Shown: in pieces, positions 51,901-63,060 of the stretch
Numbering within the stretch: the first letter of the stretch is position 1
Layout of the letters: the number at the start of each line of letters is the position of its first letter
Assembly: GCF_963662255.1 (NCBI RefSeq)
Contig: NW_026912113.1
Location: forward strand, 20,001-84,000
Length of the DNA: 64,000 nt
DNA from: Cinclus cinclus
Lineage: Eukaryota > Chordata > Aves > Passeriformes > Cinclidae
Direction of reading: 5' to 3'
Position numbers and translations under genes: made by a program
The notes under the pieces: generated by a model
What the model saw: only the letters and a program-made list of their open reading frames with translations
Database searches by the model: none
Told to the model about the DNA's origin: nothing

Positions 51901-52690
51901 CCCAAACGCGCCCTACAAAATGACATCTGCCAAGTGGGCTCTTGAGTTTCGCTTCTTGCGGAAAAGTGCCTCCTTTCAAAGCCAACTTGCCTAACTAGCC
52001 TGCAGCCCATTCTGGGCTTTTGCCTACAAAAATTCCATAAGGACGAGGATTTCTCCCAGACCAAAGCTGCCCCCTCCTCCAAACCTGGCTGCCATCGGAG
52101 GCCCAAACGCGCCCTACAAAATGACATCTGCCAAGTGGGCTCCTGAGTTTGGCTTCTTGGGGGAAAGTGCCTCCTTTCAAAGCCAACTTGCCTGCAGCCC
52201 GTGCTGGGCTTTAGACTACAAAAATTCCATAAGGACGAGGATTTCTCCCAGAACAAAGCTGCCCCCTCCTCCAAACCTGGCTGCCATCGGAGGCCCAAAC
52301 GCGCCCCACAAAATGACATCTGCCAAGCGGGCTCTTGAGTTTGGCTTCTTGGGGAAAAGTGCCTCCTTTCGGAGTCAACTTGCCTGCGGCCCATGCAGGG
52401 CTTTTGCCTCCAAAAATTCCATAAGGACGAGGATTTCTCCCAGACCAAAGCTGCCCCCTCCTCCAAACCTGGCTGCCATCGGAGGCCCAAACGCGCCCTA
52501 CAAAATGACACCTGCCAAGTGGGCTCTTGAGTTTGGCTTCTTGGGGAAAAGTGCCTCCTTTCGGAGCCAACTTGCCTAACTAGCCTGCGGCCCGTGCTGG
52601 GCTTTTGCCTCCAAAAATTCCATAAGGACGAGGATTTCTCCCAGACCAAAGCTGCCCCCTCCTCCAAACCTGGCTGCCATCAGAGGCCCA
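45915..52690. repeat. Mosaic region with hybrid monomers
   Basis: About 45,430-46,590 recurs at 50,910-52,070 (offset 5,480). The part from 48,050 to 50,940 recurs at 57,406-60,296 (offset 9,356). The CCCAAATGCGCC monomer seen at 24,727 occurs again at 46,028, 49,745, 51,508 and 52,687. Register changes occur at about 46,860 and 48,055, where monomer halves of different type are joined in phase without changing the repeat step. No non-satellite sequence occurs at these joins. Confidence 0.82.
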
Positions 52691-55600
52691 AATGCGCCCT
52701 ACAAAATGACATCTGCCAAGTGGGCTCCTGAGTTTGGCTTCTTGGGGGAAAGTGCCTCCTTTCAAAGCCAACTTGCCTGCAGCCCGTGCTGGGCTTTAGA
52801 CTACAAAAATTCCATAAGGACGAGGATTTCTCCCAGACCAAAGCTGCCCCCTCCTCCAAACCTGGCTGCCATCGGAGGCCCAAACGCGCCCCACAAAATG
52901 ACATCTGCATTGTGGGTTCTTGAGTTTGGCTTCTTGGGGAAAAGTGCCTCCTTTCGGAGCCAACTTGCCTAACTTGCCTGCGGCCCATCCTGGGCTTTTG
53001 CTACAAAAATTCCATAAGGACGAGGATTTCTCCCAGACCAAAGCTGCCCCCTCCTCCAAACCTGGCTGCCATCGGAGGCCCAAACGCGCCCTACAAAATG
53101 ACATCTGCATTGTGGGTTCTTGAGTTTGGCTTCTTGGGGAAAAGTGCCTCCTTTCAAAGCCAACTTGCCTAACTTGCCTGCGGCCCATGCGGGGTTTTTG
53201 ACTACAAAAATTCCATAAGGACGAGGATTTCTCCCAGACCAAAGCTGCCCCCTCCTCCAAACCTGGCTGCCATCGGAGGCCCAAACGCGCCCTACAAAAT
53301 GACACCTGCCAAGTGGGCTCTTGAGTTTGGCTTCTTGGGGAAAAGTGACTCCTTTCAAAACCAACTTGCCTGCGTCCCGTCCCGGGCTTTTGCTACAAAA
53401 ATTCCATAAGGACGAGGATTCCTCCCAGACCAAAGCTGCCCCCTCCTCCAAACCTGGCTGCCATCGGAGGCCCAAACGCGCCCTACAAAATGACATCTGC
53501 CAAGTGGGCTCTTGAGTTTGGCTTTCTGGGGAAAAGTGCCTCCTTTCGGAGTCAACTAGCCTGCGGCCCATGCAGGGCTTTTGCCGACAAAAATTCCATA
53601 AGGACGAGGATTTCTCCCAGACCAAAGCTGCCCCCTCCTCCAAACCTGGCTGCCATCGGAGGCCCAAACGTGCCCTACAAAATGACAACTGCCAAGTGGA
53701 CTCTTGAGTTTGGCTTCTTGGGTGGAAGTACCTCCTTTCAAAGCCAACTTGCCTGCGGCCCGTCCTGGGCTTTTGCCTACAAAAATTCCATAAGGACGAG
53801 GATTTCTCCCAGACCAAAGCTGCCCCCTCCTCCAAACCTGGCTGCCATCGGAGGCCCAAACGCGCCCTACAAAATGACATTTGCCAAGTGGGCTCTTGAG
53901 TTTGGCTTCTTGCGGAAAAGTGCCTCCTTTCAAAGCCAACTTGCCTAACTAGCCTGCGGCCCGTGCTGGGCTTTAGACTACAAAAATTCCATAAGGACGA
54001 GGATTTCTCCCAGACCAAAGCTGCCCCCTCCTCCAAACCTGGCTGACATCGGAGGCCCAAACGCGCCCTAGAAAATGACACCTGCCAAGTGGGCTCTTGA
54101 GTTTGGCTTCTTGGGGAAAAGTGACTCCTTTCAAAACCAACTTGCCTGCGTCCCGTCCCGGGCTTTTGCTACAAAAATTCCATAAGGACGAGGATTCCTC
54201 CCAGAACAAAGCTGCCCCCTCCTCCAAACGTGGCTGCCATCGGAGGCCCAAACGCGCCCTACAAAATGACATCTGCCAAGTGGGCTCTTGAGTTTCGCTT
54301 CTTGCGGAAAAGTGCCTCCTTTCAAAGCCAACTTGCCTAACTAGCCTGCAGCCCATTCTGGGCTTTTGCCTACAAAAATTCCATAAGGACGAGGATTTCT
54401 CCCAGACCAAAGCTGCCCCCTCCTCCAAACCTGGCTGCCATCGGTGGCCCAAACGCGCCCTACAAAATGACATCTGCCAAGTGGGCTCCTGAGTTTGGCT
54501 TCTTGGGGGAAAGTGCCTCCTTTCAAAGCCAACTTGCCTGCAGCCCGTGCTGGGCTTTAGACTACAAAAATTCCATAAGGACGAGGATTTCTCCCAGAAC
54601 AAAGCTGCCCCCTCCTCCAAACCTGGCTGCCATCGGAGGCCCAAACGCGCCCCACAAAATGACATCTGCATTGAGGGTTCTTGAGTTTGGCTTCTTGGGG
54701 AAAAGTGCCTCCTTTCGGAGCCAACTTGCCTAACTTGCCTGCGGCCCATCCTGGGCTTTTGCTACAAAAATTCCATAAGGACGAGGATTTCTCCCAGACC
54801 AAAGCTGCCCCCTCCTCCAAACCTGGCTGCCATCGGAGGCCCAAACCCGCCCTACAAAATGACATCTGCATTGTGGGTTCTTGAGTTTGGCTTCTTGGGG
54901 AAAAGTGCCTCCTTTCAAAGCCAACTTGCCTAACTTGCCTGCGGCCCATGCGGGGTTTTTGACTACAAAAATTCCATAAGGACGAGGATTTCTCCCAGAC
55001 CAAAGCTGCCCCCTCCTCCAAACCTGGCTGCCATCGGAGGCCCAAACGCGCCCTACAAAATGACACCTGCCAAGTGGGCTCTTGAGTTTGGCTTCTTGGG
55101 GAAAAGTGACTCCTTTCAAAACCAACTTGCCTGCGTCCCGTCCCGGGCTTTTGCTACAAAAATTCCATAAGGACGAGGATTCCTCCCAGACCAAAGCTGC
55201 CCCCTCCTCCAAACCTGGCTGCCATCGGAGGCCCAAACGCGCCCTACAAAATGACATCTGCCAAGTGGGCTCTTGAGTTTGGCTTTCTGGGGAAAAGTGC
55301 CTCCTTTCGGAGTCAACTAGCCTGCGGCCCATGCAGGGCTTTTGCCGACAAAAATTCCATAAGGACGAGGATTTCTCCCAGACCAAAGCTGCCCCCTCCT
55401 CCAAACCTGGCTGCCATCGGAGGCCCAAACGTGCCCTACAAAATGACAACTGCCAAGTGGACTCTTGAGTTTGGCTTCTTGGGTGGAAGTACCTCCTTTC
55501 AAAGCCAACTTGCCTGCGGCCCGTCCTGGGCTTTTGCCTACAAAAATTCCATAAGGACGAGGATTTCTCCCAGACCAAAGCTGCCCCCTCCTCCAAACCT

Positions 55601-56040
55601 GGCTGCCATCGGAGGCCCAAACGCGCCCTACAAAATGACATTTGCCAAGTGGGCTCTTGAGTTTGGCTTCTTGCGGAAAAGTGCCTCCTTTCAAAGCCAA
55701 CTTGCCTAACTAGCCTGCGGCCCGTGCTGGGCTTTAGACTACAAAAATTCCATAAGGACGAGGATTTCTCCCAGACCAAAGCTGCCCCCTCCTCCAAACC
55801 TGGCTGACATCGGAGGCCCAAACGCGCCCTAGAAAATGACACCTGCCAAGTGGGCTCTTGAGTTTGGCTTCTTGGGGAAAAGTGACTCCTTTCAAAACCA
55901 ACTTGCCTGCGTCCCGTCCCGGGCTTTTGCTACAAAAATTCCATAAGGACGAGGATTCCTCCCAGAACAAAGCTGCCCCCTCCTCCAAACCTGGCTGCCA
56001 TCGGAGGCCCAAACGCGCCCTACAAAATGACATCTGCCAA
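52690..56040. repeat. 1,761-bp 9-mer, ~1.9 tandem copies
   Basis: Phase starts 52,812, 53,012, 53,213, 53,404, 53,596, 53,788, 53,989, 54,180, 54,381 and 54,573 give 200, 201, 191, 192, 192, 201, 191, 201, 192 (1,761 bp). Landmarks repeat at that offset (52,706/54,467; 52,920/54,681; 53,321/55,082; 54,097/55,858). The similarity starts at about 52,690 and stops at about 54,280/56,041. The order matches HOR-B monomers 8-14 followed by 6-7, a circular permutation. Confidence 0.9.
52812..53011 (+). repeat. 200-bp monomer class (duplication plus single-base deletion)
   Basis: This class combines the 9-bp duplication with the one-base loss (GCTAC). It typically reads CATTGAGGG or CATTGTGGG in the middle, then TGCGGCCCATCCTGGG. 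Members have GAGTTTGG starts near 11,333, 14,446, 18,562, 27,312, 31,189, 47,631, 50,770, 52,920, 54,681 and 60,126. Each precedes a 201-bp or 192-bp monomer in a recurring order, so the class is a fixed position of HOR-B and its derivatives and is not random variation. Confidence 0.9.
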
Positions 56041-58990
56041 GCGGGCTCTTGAGTTTGGCTTCTTGGGGAAAAGTGCCTCCTTTCGGAGTCAACTTGCCGG
56101 CGGCCCATGCAGGGCTTTTGCCTCCAAAAATTCCATAAGGACGAGGATTTCTCCCAGACCAAAGCTGCCCCCTCCTCCAAACCTGGCTGCCATCGGAGGC
56201 CCAAACCCGCCCTACAAAATGACATCTGCCAAGTGGGCTCCTGAGTTTGGCTTCTTGCGGAAATGTGCCTCCTTTCAAAGCCAACTTGCCTAACTAGCCT
56301 GCGGCCCGTGCTGGGCTTTAGACTACAAAAATTCCATAAGGACGAGGATTTCTCCCAGACCAAAGCTGCCCCCTCCTCCAAACCTGGCTGACATCGGAGG
56401 CCCAAACGCGCCCTAGAAAATGACACCTGCCAAGTGGGCTCTTGAGTTTGGCTTCTTGGGGAAAAATGACTCCTTTCAAAACCAACTTGCCTGCGTCCCG
56501 TCCCGGGCTTTTGCTACAAAAATTCCATAAGGACGAGGATTCCTCCCAGACCAAAGCTGCCCCCTCCTCCAAACCTGGCTGCCATCGGAGGCCCAAACGC
56601 GCCCTACAAAATGACATCTGCCAAGTGGGCTCTTGAGTTTGGCTTCTTGCGGAAAAGTGCCTCCTTTCGGAGTCAACTTGCCTGCGGCTCATGCAGGGGT
56701 TTTGCCTACAAAAATTCCATAAGGACGAGGATTTCTCCCAGACCAAAGCTGCCCCCTCCTCCAAACCTGGCTGCCATCGGAGGCCCAAACGCGCCCTACA
56801 AAATGACACCTGCCAAGTGGGCTCTTGAGTTTGGCTTCTTGGGGAAAATTGCCTCCTTTCGGAGTCAACTTGCCGGCGGCCCATGCAGGGCTTTTGCCGA
56901 CAAAAATTCCATAAGGACGAGGATTTCTCCCAGACCAAAGCTGCCCCCTCCGCCAAACCTGGCTGCCATCGGAGGCCCAAACGCGCCCTACAAAATGACA
57001 TCTGCCAAGCGGGCTCTTGAGTTTGGCTTCTTGGGGAAAAGTGCCTCTTTTCGGAGTCAACTTGCAGGGCTTTTGCCTCCAAAAATTCCATAAGGACGAG
57101 GATTTCTCCCATACCAAAGCTGCCCCCTCCTCCAAACCTGGCTGCCATCGGAGGCCGAAACGTGCCCTACAAAATGACATCTGCCAAGTGGGCTCTTGAG
57201 TTTGGCTTCTTGGGTGGAAGTACCTCCTTTCAAAGCCAACTTGCCTGCGGCCCGTCCTGGGCTTTTGCCTACAAAAATTCCATAAGGACGAGGATTTCTC
57301 CCAGACCAAAGCTGCCCCCTCCTCCAAACCTGGCTGCCATCGGAGGCCCAAACGCGCCCCACAAAATGACACCTGCATTGAGGGTTCTTGAGTTTGGCTT
57401 CCTGGGGAAAAGTGCCTCCTTTCGGAGTCAACTTGCCTGCGGCCCATGCAGGGCTTTTGCCTACAAAAATTCCAGAAGGACGAGGATTTCTCATAGACCA
57501 AAACTGCCCCCTCCTCCAAACCTGGGTGCCATCGGAGGCCCAAACGTGCCCTACAAAATGACACCTGCCAAGTGGGCTCTTGAGTTTGGCTTCTTGGGTG
57601 GAAGTGCCTCCTTTCAAAGCCAACTTGCCTGCGGCCCGTCCTGGGCTTTTGCCTACAAAAATTCCATAAGGACGAGGATTTCTCCCAGACCAAAGCTGCC
57701 CCCTCCTCCAAACCTGGCTGCCATCGGAGGCCCAAACGCGCCCTACAAAATGACATCTGCCAAGTGGGCTCTTGAGTTTGGCTTCTTGCGGAAAAGTGCC
57801 TCCTTTCAAAGCCAACTTGCCTAACTAGCCTGCGGCCCGTGCTGGGCTTTAGACTACAAAAATTCCATAAGGACGAGGATTTCTCCCAGACCAAAGCTGC
57901 CCCCTCCTCCAAACCTGGCTGCCATCAGAGGCCCAAACGCGCCCCACAAAATGACATCTGCATTGAGGGTTCTTGAGTTTGGCTTCTTGGGGAAAAGTGC
58001 CTCCTTTCGGAGTCAACGTGCCTAACTTGCCTGCGGCCCATGCGGGGTTTTTGCCTACAAAAATTCCATAAGGACGAGGATTTCTCCCAGACCAAAGCTG
58101 CCCCCTCCTCCAAACCTGGCTGCCATCGGAGGCCCAAACGCGCCCTAGAAAATGACACCTGCCAAGTGGGCTCTTGAGTTTGGCTTCTTGGGGAAAAGTG
58201 ACTCCTTTCAAAACCAACTTGCCTGCGTCCCGTCCTGGGCTTTTGCTACAAAAATTCCATAAGGACGAGGATTTCTCCCAGACCAAAGCTGCCCCCTCCT
58301 CCAAACCTGGCTGCCATCGGAGGCCCAAACGCGCCCTACAAAATGACATCTGCCAAGTGGGCTCTTGAGTTTGGCTTTCTGGGGAAAAGTGCCTCCTTTC
58401 GGAGTCAACTTGCCAGCGGCTCATGCAGGGGTTTTGCCTACAAAAATTCCATAAGGACGAGGATTTCTCCCAGACCAAAGCTGCCCCCTCCTCCAAACCT
58501 GGCTGCCATCGGAGGCCCAAACGCGCCCTACAAAATGACACCTGCCAAGTGGGCTCTTGAGTTTGGCTTCTTGGGGAAAAGTGCCTCCTTTCGGAGTCAA
58601 CTTGCCGGCGGCCCATGCAGGGCTTTTGCCTACAAAAATTCCATAAGGACGAGGATTTCTCCCAGAACAAAGCTGCCCCCTCCTCCAAACCTGGCTGCCA
58701 TCGGAGGCCCAAACGCGCCCTACAAAATGACATCTGCCAAGCGGGCTCTTGAGTTTGGCTTCTTGGGGAAAAGTGCCTCCTTTCGGAGTCAACTTGCCGG
58801 CGGCCCATGCAGGGCTTTTGCCTCCAAAAATTCCATAAGGACGAGGATTTCTCCCAGACCAAAGCTGCCCCCTCCTCCAAACCTGGCTGCCATTGGAGGC
58901 CCAAACGCGCCCTAGAAAATGACACCTGCCAAGTGGGCTCTTGAGTTTGGCTTCTTGGGGAAAAGTGCCTCCTTTCGGAGCCAACTTGCC
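55050..58990. repeat. Second HOR-A tract, ~3.9 kb
   Basis: Matches 41,980-45,915 at a constant offset of 13,073 (55,858/42,785; 56,442/43,369; 57,017/43,944; 58,174/45,101; 58,343/45,270), including 179-bp monomer copy 7. It overlaps the end of the 9-mer run, because the two units share HOR-A/HOR-B monomers 11-14. The monomer at 56,640 has TTCTTGCGGAAAAG where HOR-A has TTTCTGGGGAAAAG. Confidence 0.88.
56909..57087 (+). repeat. 179-bp monomer, copy 7
   Basis: Same deletion, 13,073 bp after copy 6, with private GTGCCTCTTTTCGG and a following CCCATACCAAAG. It sits inside the second HOR-A tract and is the only copy in the last 20 kb. Confidence 0.95.
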
Positions 58991-60300
58991 TAACTAGCCT
59001 GCGGCCCGTGCTGGGCTTTTGCCTCCAAAAATTCCATAAGGACGAGGATTTCTCCCAGACCAAAGCTGCCCCCTCCTCCAAACCCGGCTGCCATCAGAGG
59101 CCCAAATGCGCCCTACAAAATGACATCTGCCAAGTGGGCTCTTGAGTTTGGCTTCTTGGGGAAAAGTGCCTCCTTTCATAGCCAACTTGCCTAACTTGCC
59201 TGCGGCCCGTCCTGGGCTTTTGCCTCCAAAAATTCCAGAAGGACGAGGATTTCTCCCAGAACAAAGCTGCCCCCTCCTCCAAACCTGGCTGCCATCGGAG
59301 GCCCAAACGCGCCCCACAAAATGACACCTGCATTGAGGGTTCTTGAGTTTGGCTTCCTGGGGAAAAGTGCCTCCTTTCGGAGTCAACTTGCCTGCGGCCC
59401 ATGCAGGGCTTTTGCCTAGAAAAATTCCATAAGGACGAGGATTTCTCCCAGACCAAAGCTGCCCCCTCCTCCAAACCTGGCTGCCATTGGAGGCCCAAAC
59501 GTGCCCTACAAAATGACATCTGCCAAGTGGGCTCTTGAGTTTGGCTTCTTGGGTGGAAGTGCCTCCTTTCAAAGCCAACTTGCCTGCGGCCCGTCCTGGG
59601 CTTTTGCCTACAAAAATTCCATAAGGACGAGGATTTCTCCCAGACCAAAGCTGCCCCCTCCTCCAAACCTGGCTGCCATCGGAGGCCCAAACGCGCCCTA
59701 CAAAATGACATCTGCCAAGTGGGCTCTTGAGTTTGGCTTCTTGCGGAAAAGTGCCTCCTTTCAAAGCCAACTTGCCTAACTAGCCTGCAGCCCATTCTGG
59801 GCTTTTGCCTACAAAAATTCCATAAGGACGAGGATTTCTCCCAGACCAAAGCTGCCCCCTCCTCCAAACCTAGCTGCCATCGGTGGCCCAAACGCGCCCT
59901 ACAAAATGACATCTGCCAAGTGGGCTCCTGAGTGTGGCTTCTTGGGGGAAAGTGCCTCCTTTCAAAGCCAACTTGCCTGCAGCCCGTGCTGGGCTTTAGA
60001 CTACAAAAATTCCATAAGGACGAGGATTTCTCCCAGAACAAAGCTGCCCCCTCCTCCAAACCTGGCTGCCATCGGAGGCCCAAACGCGCCCCACAAAATG
60101 ACATCTGCATTGAGGGTTCTGGAGATTGGCTTCTTGGGGAAAAGTGCCTCCTTTCGGAGCCAACTTGCCTAACTTGCCTGCGGCCCATCCTGGGCTTTTG
60201 CTACAAAAATTCCATAAGGACGAGGATTTCTCCCAGACCAAAGCTGCCCCCTCCTCCAAACCTGGCTGCCATCGGAGGCACAAACGCGCCCTACAAAATG
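57400..60300. repeat. Duplicate of 48,050-50,940
   Basis: The offset is 9,356 throughout (48,818/58,174; 48,987/58,343; 49,738/59,094; 49,786/59,142; 50,550/59,906). Shared rare variants include CCATTGGAGG (near 49,531 and 58,887), GAGTGTGGCTTC (near 50,574 and 59,930), CTGGAGTTTGG/CTGGAGATTGG (50,763 and 60,119) and CCTGGGTGCC (48,166 and 57,522). These establish that one was copied from the other or both from one source. Confidence 0.88.
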
Positions 60301-60689
60301 ACATCTGCATTGTGGGTTCTTGAGTTTGGCTTCTTGGGGGAAAGTGCCTCCTTTCGGAGTCAACTTGCCTAACTTGCCTGCGGCCCATGTGGGTTTTTTG
60401 CCTACAAAAATTCCATAAGGACGAGGATTTCTCCCAGACCAAAGCTGCCCCCTCCTCCAAACCTGGCTGCCATCGGAGGCCCAAACGCGCCCTACAAAAT
60501 GACACCTGCCAAGTGGGCTCTTGAGTTTGGCTTCTTGGGGAAAAGTTACTCCTTTCAAAACCAACTTGCCTGCGTCCCGTCCCGGGCTTTTGCTACAAAA
60601 ATTCCATAAGGACGAGGATTCCTCCCAGACCAAAGCTGCCCCCTCCTCCAAACCTGGCTGCCATCGGAGGCCCAAACGCGCCCTACAAA

Positions 60690-63060
60690 ATGACATCTGC
60701 CAAGTGGGCTCTTGAGTTTGGCTTCTTGCGGAAAAGTGCCTCCTTTCAAAGCCAACTTGCCTGCGGCCCATGCAGGGCTTTTGCCTACAAAAATTCCATA
60801 AGGACGAGGATTTCTCCCAGACCAAAGCTGCCCCCTCCTCCAAACCTGGCTGCCATCGGAGGCCCAAACGTGCCCTACAAAATGACCTCTGCCAAGTGGG
60901 CTCTTGAGTTTGGCTTCTTGGGTGGAAGTACCTCCTTTCAAAGCCAACTTGCCTGCGGCCCGTCCTGGGCTTTTGCCTACAAAAATTCCATAAGGACGAG
61001 GATTTCTCCCAGACCAAAGCTGCCCCCTCCTCCAAACCTGGCTGCCATCGGAGGCCCAAACGCGCCCCACCAAATGACACCTGCATTGAGGGTTCTTGAG
61101 TTTGGCTTTCTGGGGAAAAGTGCCTCCTTTCGGAGTCAACTTGCCGGCGGCCCATGCAGGGCTTTTGCCTACAAAAATTCCATAAGGACGAGGATTTCTC
61201 CCAGACCAAAGCTGCCCCCTCCTCCAAACCTGGCTGCCATCGGAGGCCCAAACGTGCCCTACAAAATGACACCTGCCAAGTGGGCTCTTGAGTTTGGCTT
61301 CTTGGGTGGAAGTGCCTCCTTTCAAAGCCAACTTGCCTGCGGCCCGTCCTGGGCTTTTGCCTACAAAAATTCCATAAGGACGAGGATTTCTCCCAGACCA
61401 AAGCTGCCCCCTCCTCCAAACCTGGCTGCCATCGGAGGCCCAAACGCGCCCTACAAAATGACATCTGCCAAGTGGGCTCTTGAGTTTGGCTTCTTGCGGA
61501 AAAGTGCCTCCTTTCAAAGCCAACTTGCCTAACTAGCCTGCGGCCCGTCCTGGGCTTTAGACTACAAAAATTCCATAAGGACGAGGATTTCTCCCAGACC
61601 AAAGCTGCCCCCTCCTCCAAACCTGGCTGCCATCGGAGGCCCAAACGCGCCCCACAAAATGACATCTGCATTGAGGGTTCTTGAGTTTGGCTTCTTGGGG
61701 AAAAGTGCCTCCTTTCGGAGTCAACTTGCCTAACTTGCCTGCGGCCCATGTGGGGTTTTTGCCTACAAAAATTCCATAAGGACGAGGATTTCTCCCAGAC
61801 CAAAGCTGCCCCCTCCTCCAAACCTGGCTGACATCGGAGGCCCAAACGCGCCCTACAAAATGACACCTGCCAAGTGGGCTCTTGAGTTTGGCTTCTTGCG
61901 GAAAAGTGCCTCCTTTCAAAGCCAACTTGCCTGCGGCCCATGCAGGGCTTTTGCCTACAAAAATTCCATAAGGACGAGGATTTCTCCCAGACCAAAGCTG
62001 CCCCCTCCTCCAAACCTGGCTGCCATCGGAGGCCCAAACGTGCCCTACAAAATGACATCTGCCAAGTGGGCTCTTGAGTTTGGCTTCTTGGGTGGAAGTA
62101 CCTCCTTTCAAAGCCAACTTGCCTGCGGCCCGTCCTTGGCTTTTGCCTCCAAAAATTCCATAAGGACGAGGATTTCTCCCAGACCAAAGCTGCCCCCTCC
62201 TCCAAACCTGGCTGCCATCGGAGGCCCAAACGCGCCCCACCAAATGACACCTGCATTGAGGGTTCTTGAGTTTGGCTTCCTGGGGAAAAGTGCCTCCTTT
62301 CGGAGTCAACTTGCCTGCGGCCCATGCAGGGCTTTTGCCTACAAAAATTCCAGAAGGACGAGGATTTCTCCCAGACCAAAGCTGCCCCCTCCTCCAAACC
62401 TGGCTGCCATCGGAGGCCCAAACGTGCCCTACAAAATGACACCTGCCAAGTGGGCTCTTGAGTTTGGCTTCTTGGGTGGAAGTGCCTCCTTTCAAAGCCA
62501 ACTTGCCTGCGGCCCGTCCTGGGCTTTTGCCTACAAAAATTCCATAAGGACGAGGATTTCTCCCAGACCAAAGCTGCCCCCTCCTCCAAACCTGGCTGCC
62601 ATAGGAGGCCCAAAAGCGCCCTACAAAATGACATCTGCCAAGTGGGCTCTTGAGTTTGGCTTCTTGCGGAAAAGTGCCTCCTTTCAAAGCCAACTTGCCT
62701 AACTAGCCTGCGGCCCGTGCTGGGCTTTAGACTACAAAAATTCCATAAGGACGAGGATTTCTCCCAGACCAAAGCTGCCCCCTCCTCCAAACCTGGCTGC
62801 CATCGGAGGCCCAAACGCGCCCCACAAAATGACATCTGCATTGAGGGTTCTTGAGTTTGGCTTCTTGGGGAAAAGTGCCTCCTTTCGGAGTCAACTTGCC
62901 TAACTTGCCTGCGGCCCATGTGGGGTTTTTGCCTACAAAAATTCCATAAGGACGAGGATTTCTCCCAGACCAAAGCTGCCCCCTCCTCCAAACCTGGCTG
63001 ACATCGGAGGCCCAAACGCGCCCTACAAAATGACACCTGCCAAGTGGGCTCTTGAGTTTG
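60690..63060. repeat. 1,170-bp 6-mer, two tandem copies
   Basis: Phase starts 61,774, 61,966, 62,158, 62,350, 62,542, 62,743 and 62,944 give 192, 192, 192, 192, 201, 201 (1,170 bp). The preceding 1,170 bp match, from about 60,690. The order resembles HOR-A monomer 20 followed by 1-5, except that the 20th is an intact 192 bp and the marker reads GAGGCCCAAACGTG. Differences between the copies include GGCTTTCTGGGG/GGCTTCCTGGGG (61,105/62,275) and the GCCGGCGG form only in copy 1 (61,143). Confidence 0.9.

Noticed and set aside
60169..63036. 955-codon minus-strand reading frame as a gene
   Set aside because: It is a chain of the satellite translated in two successive frames, with no unique start, end, signal or domain, and the same peptides appear throughout the array.
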